DNA of 64,000 bases from SYOC01 sp964441775 (GTDB lineage: Bacteria; Desulfobacterota; Binatia; Bin18): contig CAYTVL010000031.1 of the NCBI GenBank assembly GCA_964441775.1, positions 1-64,000 of the forward strand. Reading direction: 5' to 3'. Below the pieces are notes generated by a model. It saw nothing but the letters and a program-made list of their open reading frames with translations, was not told where the DNA came from and searched no databases. Below, piece by piece: positions 43,754 through 51,365 of the stretch (position 1 is its first letter; each line of letters opens with the position of its first letter). The translations under genes were made by a program, and so were the position numbers.

Positions 43754-43760
43754 AAAACTA

Positions 43761-43789
43761 ACCGACGTTCACTGTCGGTCTTCTTTTTT
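43761..43789 (+). terminator. Hairpin with T-run in the leader
   Basis: ACCGAC/GTCGGT with a seven-base loop is followed by CTTCTTTTTT. It has the shape of an intrinsic terminator but lies at the predicted start of the transcript, so it may be a 5' stabilising hairpin or an attenuator for a promoter further upstream. Confidence 0.45.
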
Positions 43790-43815
43790 ATCACGAACAA
43801 TATGGAGGAAATGCT

Positions 43816-43989
43816 GTGGCAGAGAAAGCGAAGACCGCGCAAAAGTCCGACGCTCTACGCGCGAAACGTGTTTGTCCGACTTGTGGAACCGGAGCGGAAA
43901 TGAAAGTTATCCAGTTTGCTGGGTATGGCCAGAAAGGGTTTTTCTGGGTCTGCGACAAAAATGCCGACCATACGCTGCCGACCCGCTAA
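43816..43989 (+). CDS. Small Cys-containing zinc-ribbon-like protein
   Basis: A 57-residue protein beginning at a GTG at 43816 with a perfect GGAGGA site eight bases upstream. It is basic at the start (AEKAKTAQKSDALRAKR), then has VCPTCGTGAEMKVI and FFWVCDKNADHT. A CxxC pair with a later cysteine suggests a zinc site. I do not know the family. It is 18 bases upstream of the next gene and probably in one transcript with it. Confidence 0.65.
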   Translation: MAEKAKTAQKSDALRAKRVCPTCGTGAEMKVIQFAGYGQKGFFWVCDKNADHTLPTR

Positions 43990-44007
43990 CAGGGAGGACG
44001 CCTATCC

Positions 44008-44355
44008 ATGCCAAGGACGACAAAGAAAGAGAAAGTGAAAAAGAACGTCAACCTCTTTGAAGAAGACGAGCATGCTGAGGAGGGGGGAGATGAAGAAGAA
44101 TTACCAAGAGATGAAGCAGGGCGGCGCAAGATCAAGAAACGCTACGAAGAGCTGCTCGGGATTAGAGTCGAGAAGCTCAAGGGGCGGGTGCTGAACCGGG
44201 AACGCATCAACAAAACGATCGAAGGGATCTATTTCATTTGTGGCGAATGCAAGAAGATCGCTCACAACCTCGATGAAGGCTTAGTCGAAGATCCTGACAA
44301 CGTCCACAACTTATGTGGCGCTTGCGCTAAGGAGAAAGGGAAAACCGCCGCCTGA
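44008..44355 (+). CDS. Charged protein with C-terminal double-CxxC ribbon
   Basis: A 115-residue protein. Residues 1-45 are strongly charged (KKEKVKKNVNLFEEDEH), the middle is helical (RYEELLGIRVEKLKGRVLNR), and the end has two cysteine pairs (FICGECKKIAH, NLCGACAKEKG), a likely zinc ribbon. GGGAGGA precedes the ATG. Family unknown to me; it sits between tRNA-modification genes. Confidence 0.7.
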   Translation: MPRTTKKEKVKKNVNLFEEDEHAEEGGDEEELPRDEAGRRKIKKRYEELLGIRVEKLKGRVLNRERINKTIEGIYFICGECKKIAHNLDEGLVEDPDNVHNLCGACAKEKGKTAA

Positions 44356-44371
44356 TTTTCTCTTGCTTGCC

Positions 44372-45334
44372 TTAAGAATTGCCATTTCCTCCCTTACCTT
44401 TTGCGCGCTTGCCCTTTTCATCCGGGCAGCGTAATCGCGCCAGCAGCGCGGCGAAGTCTTCAGGCATGGGGCCCGTCATTCGCGTGATTTGTCCCGTGAC
44501 TGGGTGACGAAACGTGAGCGCTTCTGCATGGAGGCAGAGGCGTGGGCGCTGCTCCCTCAATGTTCCAGATATTCCATATAAGGGATCGCCAACGATCGCA
44601 TGACCGAGAGCGGCAAGGTGCACACGAATCTGGTGCCGCACGCCAGTGATGAGCGTGACCCGGACAAGTGTATACCCTCCTAACTGTTCCTCTGGTGTAT
44701 ATAATGTGAGCGCCGGTTGCCCGTGCCCCGACGTGACGGGTTGCATACGGCGGCCCTGTGGTCCGCTCGGCGCCAGGGACAGATTCACTTGCCCCGACGT
44801 TTGCAAGATTCCTTCGACAAGGGCAAGGTAGACTTTCTCGACTGTATGCGCACGAAATTGCTCTCGCAGCGTCGCGTACGCAGCGGGAGTGCGAGCTACG
44901 AGCAAGAGTCCGGAAGTGTCTGTGTCTAAGCGGTGAACGAGCCCCGCCTCCAGCGGGCGTGGTCCTGCGGTTACGGTTTCCGGAAAATGTCCGGCTAAAA
45001 AGTTCGCGACCGTGTGTTGATCGCTGTGCCGGAGCGCGGCGCTCGGTATGCCTGCGGGTTTATTGACGATCACAAGATCCGCGTCCGCATACACGACCGC
45101 AATGGGCAAGGTTGGCTCAGGAACGAGCGTCGTGCTGAGATGCGCCGTCACTTTGTCTTGCGCGCGCACGATGTCGCCTTTGGACGCCGGACGGTCGTTG
45201 AGGAGCACCTGACGGTTGGCGATGAGCGCTGCGCGTTCTCGACGTGAGAACGTCATGAGGTGACGAGCAAGAAAGGCGTCGAGGCGTAACGCTTCTTCCG
45301 CACTCGTCACCTCCCACTGTAACAAGTCTACCAC
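44372..45334 (-). CDS. RluA-family pseudouridine synthase
   Basis: Converts specific uridines of rRNA or tRNA to pseudouridine. From the GTG at 45334 the protein is 320 residues: an S4 RNA-binding domain (LRLDAFLARHLMTFSRRERA), then the catalytic domain with VVNKPAGIPS, GLVHRLDTDTSGLLLVA (catalytic Asp), VEKVYLALVEG and TGVRHQIRVHLAALGHAIVG. A longer reading to 45541 would overlap the next gene by 200 bases and lacks family similarity. The start is approximate. The tail is a Lys/Gly-rich stretch. Confidence 0.9.
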   Translation of the reverse strand: MVDLLQWEVTSAEEALRLDAFLARHLMTFSRRERAALIANRQVLLNDRPASKGDIVRAQDKVTAHLSTTLVPEPTLPIAVVYADADLVIVNKPAGIPSAALRHSDQHTVANFLAGHFPETVTAGPRPLEAGLVHRLDTDTSGLLLVARTPAAYATLREQFRAHTVEKVYLALVEGILQTSGQVNLSLAPSGPQGRRMQPVTSGHGQPALTLYTPEEQLGGYTLVRVTLITGVRHQIRVHLAALGHAIVGDPLYGISGTLREQRPRLCLHAEALTFRHPVTGQITRMTGPMPEDFAALLARLRCPDEKGKRAKGKGGNGNS

Positions 45335-45336
45335 GT

Positions 45337-45909
45337 CTAGTTGTGAGAAAGGCCGACTTTCATCCACCCTTCGACTTGGCGCAGAAACTGGCCAAAGGGG
45401 TGTTCTCCGTTGGAAGGGGCGAAACACGCTTTGCGCATATAATCGAGGGCGCCGGAGTAGTACTCGAAGTTCTTGGATAAATCTTGAAAAAGTAAAAACC
45501 CGGTTTGGTAAAGAGAGAGATCGAGTTCGGACACCTTCCAATAGGAACGTTGGCCTTCTTGCACGTAGTAGTCGAGCACGCCGGTTTTTTCGATGGAGGA
45601 GCGAAACACGCCGCTCATAAATAACGTATAGTCGCCGACATATTTGCGCAGCTCTCGTTCTCGCTGCAAGCGGGGCTGTTGCGGGGCGGAAGTTTCTAAC
45701 TGGAAGTTTAACATCTCCACAAGACTGTCAATCTTTTGTCCATCTGCTCTGTGCAGTCGATAGAGCTGGTCAGAGTGAGCAAAGGCTGCGAGCATGCTAG
45801 ACACGTACTCAATAATGGTGTTGTCGTGGAGCCCGAGATCCCAGAAACTTTTGCGGGCACAGTCTAAAAAGAAAGACTTGAGCCGATCTCTCGCTACCGG
45901 TTTTTCCAT
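45337..45909 (-). CDS. Hypothetical helical protein
   Basis: A 190-residue soluble, helix-rich protein (FLDCARKSFWDLGLHD, YVSSMLAAFAHSDQLYRL, KTGVLDYYVQEGQRSYWKVSE). I do not recognise a family. The ATG has an AGAGGAG site and a TATAAT lies at 45951-45946. It reads into the pseudouridine synthase with only two bases between stop and start. Confidence 0.65.
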   Translation of the reverse strand: MEKPVARDRLKSFFLDCARKSFWDLGLHDNTIIEYVSSMLAAFAHSDQLYRLHRADGQKIDSLVEMLNFQLETSAPQQPRLQRERELRKYVGDYTLFMSGVFRSSIEKTGVLDYYVQEGQRSYWKVSELDLSLYQTGFLLFQDLSKNFEYYSGALDYMRKACFAPSNGEHPFGQFLRQVEGWMKVGLSHN

Positions 45910-46014
45910 GTCACTCTCCTCTAGTGGTCTTTCTCCTCACTTAGAATTATACTAACAAAAATGGCCGGGAAGAAAGAGGTTACGGTGACTCCCGTGAGCT
46001 GAAAGGAATCTGTT

Positions 46015-46872
46015 ATGTCTCATGACGCATGCATCCGTCGACCTCGGTTTTTCTTGCTCCTTGTGAGTTTCCTGTGCTTTTCGGCCTGCCATTCCGGAGA
46101 CAAATCTCACGAGCCGGTGGAAGTCCAGGTGCACTACGTTGGGTTTGACCCTGCGGCGAATTCCCCGGTGGTGGTTCTGCAAGAAAAAGGCGGGGAAAGA
46201 ACCATGCCGATCTGGATTGGGGTGGCTGAAGCGCAGGCTATTGCGCTGCAATTGCGGGGCGCGACTCCTCCGCGACCGTTAACGCATGATTTGTTAAAGA
46301 CGATTCTGGACCAGGCGGGCGTGGAATTCGATCATGTGCTCGTGAACAACATGAAAGACGGAGCCTATTATGCGCGTATTCACCTGGTGAACGGACGAAA
46401 AACGTTGGAGGTGGACAGTAGGCCCAGCGACGCAATCGCGCTGGCCATGCGCTTCCATCGCCCGATTTTTGTGGAGCCTGCCCTGTTGGACGCGGCGCCG
46501 AATTCGATCATTGTGGCTGAACAAAAAGCGACGAAAGACGCCTCGACTTCCCCGGCAAACTTGAAGTTGTTTGGCGTTACCGTCCAGGAGCTGAACGAGA
46601 ATCTTGCCAAGCACTTTGGTATGCCTGAAGGGCAAGGGGTGTTGGTGATTGACGTGGAAGGGGAGAGCGGTGGAGAACATTTGCAGAGAGGGGACGTGAT
46701 TATAGCGGCGAGTGGTGAGGTTGTGCATAGCGTCGATGATTTTCAACAAAAGCTCCAGAACGAACAGCGACAAGAGGTTTCGTTGCGGGTGCGCCGCAAC
46801 GGCGAAGATATTGATGCGTCGTTAACGCTGACGCCCGAGGAATCATCGCACACAAAGGAGGAGGCCGAATGA
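46015..46872 (+). CDS. Lipoprotein with DUF151 (bifunctional nuclease-type) and PDZ domains
   Basis: A 285-residue exported lipoprotein. The signal ends in a lipobox (LCFSAC, Cys near residue 24). Residues 35-165 are a DUF151 domain (VEVQVHYVGFDPAANSPVVV, RTMPIWIGVAEAQAIALQL, LEVDSRPSDAIALAMRF). Residues 185-275 are a PDZ domain (FGVTVQELNENLAKHFGMPE, LQRGDVIIAASGEVVHSVDD). DUF151 proteins are usually cytoplasmic and described as nucleases in plants; an exported, PDZ-fused form is unusual. The stop overlaps the next gene (ATGA). Confidence 0.85.
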   Translation: MSHDACIRRPRFFLLLVSFLCFSACHSGDKSHEPVEVQVHYVGFDPAANSPVVVLQEKGGERTMPIWIGVAEAQAIALQLRGATPPRPLTHDLLKTILDQAGVEFDHVLVNNMKDGAYYARIHLVNGRKTLEVDSRPSDAIALAMRFHRPIFVEPALLDAAPNSIIVAEQKATKDASTSPANLKLFGVTVQELNENLAKHFGMPEGQGVLVIDVEGESGGEHLQRGDVIIAASGEVVHSVDDFQQKLQNEQRQEVSLRVRRNGEDIDASLTLTPEESSHTKEEAE

Positions 46873-47279
46873 GCAGTCTTTTAGAAGAGAAAGAAGAAAT
46901 CCGAGACTTGGTGACCCGGTATTGTCTCTACATCGACTCGGGTCGTTATGATGAATGGGTAGGTTGCTTCACCGAAGATGGCGTGTTCGACAGCCCCATC
47001 CTCGGACGGTGGCAAGGCAAAACCGCGCTCCGACAGTTTACCGACAAGTATCGAACTTGGACAGGCGCCGCGCAACCTCGCCACTGTGTGATGAACGTGC
47101 TCATTCATGTCGAGGGGACTCAGGCTACGGGGGAATGTTATCTATTAATGACGCACGCGGCGGAAGGGAAAACCGAACTGGTGATTTCCGGCCGCTATGA
47201 AGATCAGATCGAAAAGGTGAACGGTAAATGGTTGTTCAAGGAGCGGAAAGTCCGCCCCGACACGCGCCCAGCCGCGTGA
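46869..47279 (+). CDS. SnoaL/NTF2-like protein
   Basis: A 136-residue cone-shaped NTF2-fold protein (EIRDLVTRYCLYIDSGRYDE, WVGCFTEDGVFDSP, PRHCVMNVLIHVEGTQATGE). Members are isomerases, dehydratases or ligand binders; no catalytic residue can be assigned safely. Coupled to the DUF151-PDZ gene by a four-base overlap. Confidence 0.82.
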   Translation: MSSLLEEKEEIRDLVTRYCLYIDSGRYDEWVGCFTEDGVFDSPILGRWQGKTALRQFTDKYRTWTGAAQPRHCVMNVLIHVEGTQATGECYLLMTHAAEGKTELVISGRYEDQIEKVNGKWLFKERKVRPDTRPAA

Positions 47280-47290
47280 GTGTTGTTGCT

Positions 47291-48031
47291 TTAGAAAAGA
47301 GGCTCGACCTTGTGGGCGCGAGCCGATACTGCGGCGCGAGCCTCGTCAATCTGTTGTTGACGTTGCGCGCGTCGCTCTAGCTCCCGGGTGAAGGCGACAT
47401 CTTGTTCTTGTTCCCAATTACGTTTCACTCGGTCTCGTTGAGCGAGGCCGAGACGACTGACGTACCAGACCGACTGTTCTCCTAGAGCCAATCGTGTTTC
47501 TTGTCCCTCCCAGAGCAAGACGTTGCGTGCGTACGGCCAATCTGTGTCATCCGTTTGTTCACTTCGTTTAGCGGCTATGCGCAGTGACGGCAGCGGCAAG
47601 ATCTCGCTCGTCTCCCACGAAGCCCCCAGGCCCATTGGTGCGCCATATTTCTGGAGAATAGCTTGGCGGATGGGCGCGCATTGCTCAAGCTCGACCATGT
47701 CTTGATCGGCTGCGATGGGACCATGCTGGAGCGTTCGTGGCGTCATTTCGATATTGATAGCGTACAACCCGACGTCGCGCCCCACGTAAAAAGAGATGGC
47801 CCGTCCTTGCCAGCGGGCGACCAACTCAATCTGGCTGGCGCCGCGAATTTCGTACGCATGCTGTAACTCGCCTGCGGCGTCGTGCTCCAATTCAGCTAAC
47901 TTGCGCGTCTGTTCCAGCGTCATTCCCCAAGAGGCGCCCGCCGGGACCTGGGGCTCCACTCCGGCATGAGCGAAGGTGCAGAAACTCCAGAAACCAAGCC
48001 CTATACCTACATACAGCCATATCTTCAGCAT
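47291..48031 (-). CDS. Exported hypothetical protein
   Basis: A 246-residue protein with a signal peptide (IWLYVGIGLGFWSFCTFAHA, cleaved near residue 23). The mature part is mixed alpha/beta (WGMTLEQTRKLAELEHDA, FYVGRDVGLYAINIEM), with a long coiled, Arg/Gln-rich C-terminus (RRAQRQQQIDEARAAV). Family unknown to me; likely periplasmic. Confidence 0.65.
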   Translation of the reverse strand: MLKIWLYVGIGLGFWSFCTFAHAGVEPQVPAGASWGMTLEQTRKLAELEHDAAGELQHAYEIRGASQIELVARWQGRAISFYVGRDVGLYAINIEMTPRTLQHGPIAADQDMVELEQCAPIRQAILQKYGAPMGLGASWETSEILPLPSLRIAAKRSEQTDDTDWPYARNVLLWEGQETRLALGEQSVWYVSRLGLAQRDRVKRNWEQEQDVAFTRELERRAQRQQQIDEARAAVSARAHKVEPLF

Positions 48032-48170
48032 AAGAGAAACTGTAGCGTAGATGGTCAGAGCAACTCAAGAGCGAAGAAGCGTAGAACGCAGTTGCAAGGC
48101 CCTGAAGAAACGCATACAACAGCCCGACGGATCGAAAATTGATAATGTCGAGTGTCGTCATTCTTCCCCC

Positions 48171-49298
48171 ATGTTTTCTTTTGCCGTAATACAACAGCAG
48201 CCCGGAACTGGCGCGCGTCTGGGCCGCTTGCAGACCTCGCATGGCGAGGTGGCGACACCCGCGTTCATGCCGGTCGCGACCCAGGGCACGGTCAAAGCCA
48301 TCACTCCTCGGGAATTGCGCGAGCTGGGGGCGGAAATCGTGCTGGCGAATGCGTACCATTTGTATTTGCGTCCAGGGGCGGAGCTGATCGAACGAATGGG
48401 AGGACTGCACGGCTTTATGGGCTGGGACGGGCCTATTTTGACCGATAGCGGTGGATACCAGGTCTTTAGTCTCAAAGATCTCTGTCGCGTTAGCGAAGAA
48501 GGCGTCCACTTCCGCTCACACCTAGATGGGTCTGCGCATTTTTTAACGCCCGAGAATGTTGTACAAACGCAAGAACGGCTCGGAGTGGATATTGCGATGG
48601 TGCTGGATGAATGCGTCCCTGGTCCGGCGAGCCTTGCCGAAGCGGAGCTAGCGGTCGGGCGCACCTCACGCTGGGCGGCCCGCGCCCTCGCCGTTCAGAA
48701 GCACAAGAATCAAGTGCTCTTTGGCATCGTGCAAGGTGGCGTCTACCCTGAATTACGCGAACAGAGCGCGCGCGAGTTGGTGAGCCTGAATTTCCCCGGC
48801 TATGCGGTAGGCGGCTTGAGCGTAGGTGAGGATCCGACAGTGACGTTGCGCGTAGCCGCGCACGCTGTCCAATTCCTACCCGAAGACCGGCCCCGTTATC
48901 TCATGGGAGTCGGTACGCCCGAGCAACTGGTTCGCTATGTGGCCCTTGGATTTGATATGTTTGATTGTGTGATGCCGACACGAAACGCTCGCAATGGCGC
49001 CCTGTTTACCCGCCTTGGCAAATTGAACATTCGCCGGGCGGAGTATGCGACGGACCCGCGCCCCGTCGACGAAGAGTGTGCGTGTTATACGTGTCAACAT
49101 TTTTCGCGTGCGTATCTGCGCCATCTGGCGGTTGCCGGGGAGATCCTCTCCGCGCGTTTGAACACGCTCCATAATTTGCATTTTTATCAATACCTGATGC
49201 GCTCGATGCGCCGGGCTCTCGCCGCAGGCCGCTTTGCCGAGTTTGCTTTGCCATTTCTTGACCCCACCGTGAGTGCAGAAGGAGAAGTGCGGGTATGA
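48171..49298 (+). CDS. tgt: tRNA-guanine transglycosylase (queuosine)
   Basis: A 375-residue enzyme that exchanges guanine-34 for preQ1 in tRNAs. It has TPAFMPVATQGTVKAITPRE, NAYHLYLRPG, LTDSGGYQVFSL with a catalytic Asp, FGIVQGGVYPELREQS, VGGLSVGE, MGVGTPEQLVRYVALGFDMF with the nucleophilic Asp, and the zinc cysteines CACYTC. The start is the ATG at 48171; the region before it overlaps the divergent gene and is not Tgt-like. First gene of tgt-yajC-secD. Confidence 0.96.
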   Translation: MFSFAVIQQQPGTGARLGRLQTSHGEVATPAFMPVATQGTVKAITPRELRELGAEIVLANAYHLYLRPGAELIERMGGLHGFMGWDGPILTDSGGYQVFSLKDLCRVSEEGVHFRSHLDGSAHFLTPENVVQTQERLGVDIAMVLDECVPGPASLAEAELAVGRTSRWAARALAVQKHKNQVLFGIVQGGVYPELREQSARELVSLNFPGYAVGGLSVGEDPTVTLRVAAHAVQFLPEDRPRYLMGVGTPEQLVRYVALGFDMFDCVMPTRNARNGALFTRLGKLNIRRAEYATDPRPVDEECACYTCQHFSRAYLRHLAVAGEILSARLNTLHNLHFYQYLMRSMRRALAAGRFAEFALPFLDPTVSAEGEVRV

Positions 49299-49630
49299 CG
49301 GAATTAGCCTACGCTCAGTCTGGAGGCCCCATGGCGGGACCGCATCCACTGCTGCAGTTTCTTCCGTTGCTGCTGGTCTTTGCAGTGTTTTACTTTCTCT
49401 TGCTGCGTCCACAGCAGCAACGGGCAAAAGAACGCCAGCTCATGGTTGACAACTTAAAGAAGAATGACGAGGTGCTCACTTCCGGCGGCTTATATGGCCG
49501 AGTCGTGGAATTGCATGAAAAAGTTGTGACGTTGGAGATCGCCCCGAAGATCACCGTGCGTGTTGATCGACAACATATTGACTCCGTGACAAGTGGGACC
49601 AAGAGCCCGAAGGGGAGCGGGGCGGAGTAG
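49295..49630 (+). CDS. yajC: Preprotein translocase subunit YajC
   Basis: A 111-residue Sec accessory subunit with one membrane helix (FLPLLLVFAVFYFLLL, residues 22-38), the following RPQQQRAKERQLMVDNLKK, and TSGGLYGRVVELHEKVVTLEI. Overlaps tgt by four bases and precedes secD by 20. Confidence 0.95.
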   Translation: MTELAYAQSGGPMAGPHPLLQFLPLLLVFAVFYFLLLRPQQQRAKERQLMVDNLKKNDEVLTSGGLYGRVVELHEKVVTLEIAPKITVRVDRQHIDSVTSGTKSPKGSGAE

Positions 49631-49650
49631 TAGAGAAGAAAGGAAATCCA

Positions 49651-51225
49651 ATGCCGAGAGGAATTCTCTCCCGAGCGTTACTGATTGTTGCTTTGATGGT
49701 GGCGGCGGTGTTGTATTTGACGCCCTCTTTAATGACGGCGGTGCCGGATTGGTGGCCGTCGTTTTTGCCGTCGCGCAAAATCCGTTTGGGATTAGACTTG
49801 CGTGGCGGCACGCATTTACTACTCAATGTCGATCTGGATAAAGCGGTGGAGAATGCGCTCGATCAAGATGCCGAAGAGCTACGCCACGCGCTACGCGAAG
49901 CAAACAATACTGGGGTGACGGTGGAGCGGGTGGGACGTTCCTTGCGGCTGCATTCCGCCACGCAAGAGGCGAAAAATTCAGTGGAGAAGATCCTGAAAGA
50001 GCAGTTTTCGATCCTAACGCGCGACGGCGCTCCGGAGGCGGGGGAAGGAGAAATCTCGCTCGTGCTTGATCGCCGCGAGGTGCAACGACTGCGGGAGTAC
50101 GCGCTCGAACAATCGCTCGAAACTTTGCGCAATCGCATCGATCAATTCGGCGTGGCCGAGCCCACCGTGCAACGGCAGGGTAGTCAAGACATTCTGATCC
50201 AATTGCCGGGCATTCAAGATCCGGGGCGCGCGAAAGCGCTGATCGGCAAGACTGCGTTGCTGGAATTCAAAATTGTTGCTGAAGGAGAAAAGTCCAACGG
50301 AGCCGAGACTGAGGTGCTCAATGGACAAGAAGTTGAGCCCCTCAGTGGACAAATGAGAAAAACTCCGTACACGTTAGAGAAGAAGACCCTGATGACCGGA
50401 GATGTGGTAGCCGATGCGCGGGTGCGGCCGGGATCAAATATTGATGGGCCGTATGTCGAACTCGTACTCAATGAACGGGGCGCACGTTTGTTTGAAAAAA
50501 TCACTAGCGAGCATGTCGGGCGTCGTCTCGCTATTATTCTCGACAATACTGTCTACTCTGCCCCGGTCATTCGCGAGAAGATCGGCGGCGGTCGTGCGTC
50601 CATCACTGGCAGTTTTGACATTAAAGAGGCGCGCGATTTGGCGATCGTTTTGCGTGCGGGGGCTCTCCCAGCACCGGTGTCGATCGCGGAGGAACGTACA
50701 GTGGGCCCCTCTTTGGGGAAAGATTCGATTGACCAAGGCATTCTCTCGTTCACGGTAGGCGCGACCTTGGTGATCGTGTTTATGGTAGTGTACTACAGAA
50801 TTGCCGGCGTGCTTGCTGATCTTGCTGTGGTGTTGAACGTCATTTTTCTCCTGGCGGCGATGGTGGTGATTGAAGCAAGTCTCAGTTTGCCTGGTATTGC
50901 AGGGATTGTGTTGACTGTCGGTATGGCGGTCGACGCCAACGTGCTGATTAGCGAGCGCATGCGAGAAGAGCTGCGTTTAGGAAAAACGCCCCGAGGGGCG
51001 GTCGAAGCTGGGTATGAACGGGCGTTACCGGCCATTTTGGATTCTAACATCACCACGTTTCTTTCGGGGCTGATTTTGATCCAATTCGGCACAGGCCCAG
51101 TCCGAGGGTTCGCGATTACGCTGTGCATTGGTATTCTCAGTAGTCTTTTCACAGCAGTGGTATGCACGCGAGTAGTGTACGATTTTCTGATTGCGCAACG
51201 CCGCTTGACAGTGTTAAGCGTGTGA
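49651..51225 (+). CDS. secD: Protein translocase subunit SecD
   Basis: A 524-residue membrane protein that pulls secreted proteins out with proton-motive force. It has an N-terminal helix, LGLDLRGGTHLLL, the P1 domain (DQFGVAEPTVQRQGSQDILIQLPG split over two strands), and six C-terminal helices including GIVLTVGMAVDANVLISERM. Length is that of SecD alone, with no SecF fusion. The gene after it is recJ, so the normal partner secF is not here. Confidence 0.96.
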   Translation: MPRGILSRALLIVALMVAAVLYLTPSLMTAVPDWWPSFLPSRKIRLGLDLRGGTHLLLNVDLDKAVENALDQDAEELRHALREANNTGVTVERVGRSLRLHSATQEAKNSVEKILKEQFSILTRDGAPEAGEGEISLVLDRREVQRLREYALEQSLETLRNRIDQFGVAEPTVQRQGSQDILIQLPGIQDPGRAKALIGKTALLEFKIVAEGEKSNGAETEVLNGQEVEPLSGQMRKTPYTLEKKTLMTGDVVADARVRPGSNIDGPYVELVLNERGARLFEKITSEHVGRRLAIILDNTVYSAPVIREKIGGGRASITGSFDIKEARDLAIVLRAGALPAPVSIAEERTVGPSLGKDSIDQGILSFTVGATLVIVFMVVYYRIAGVLADLAVVLNVIFLLAAMVVIEASLSLPGIAGIVLTVGMAVDANVLISERMREELRLGKTPRGAVEAGYERALPAILDSNITTFLSGLILIQFGTGPVRGFAITLCIGILSSLFTAVVCTRVVYDFLIAQRRLTVLSV

Positions 51226-51243
51226 GGAAGACGCCCAGCAAGC

Positions 51244-51331
51244 AAATCCCCTCGCGTTACGCGCGGCCCCCTTTACGAGAGGGAGCTTTTACGTCCTTCC
51301 CTTTGGAAAAGGGGAGACAGAGGGGATTTCG
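51244..51331. repeat. REP-like repeat, AAATCCyCC family
   Basis: Second copy of the AAATCC/GGATTT hairpin family (see 24586-24675), in the gap between secD and recJ where secF would be expected. Confidence 0.8.
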
Positions 51332-51365
51332 CCAGCAATATCACTATTAAGGAGGAGGTGCCGTG

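Noticed and set aside
43761..43789. Terminator of the ttuB-ttuA operon
   Set aside because: The T-run is on the plus strand while the operon reads on the minus strand away from it.
45337..45541. N-terminal extension of the pseudouridine synthase
   Set aside because: It would overlap the neighbouring gene by 200 bases, and the S4 domain begins after it.
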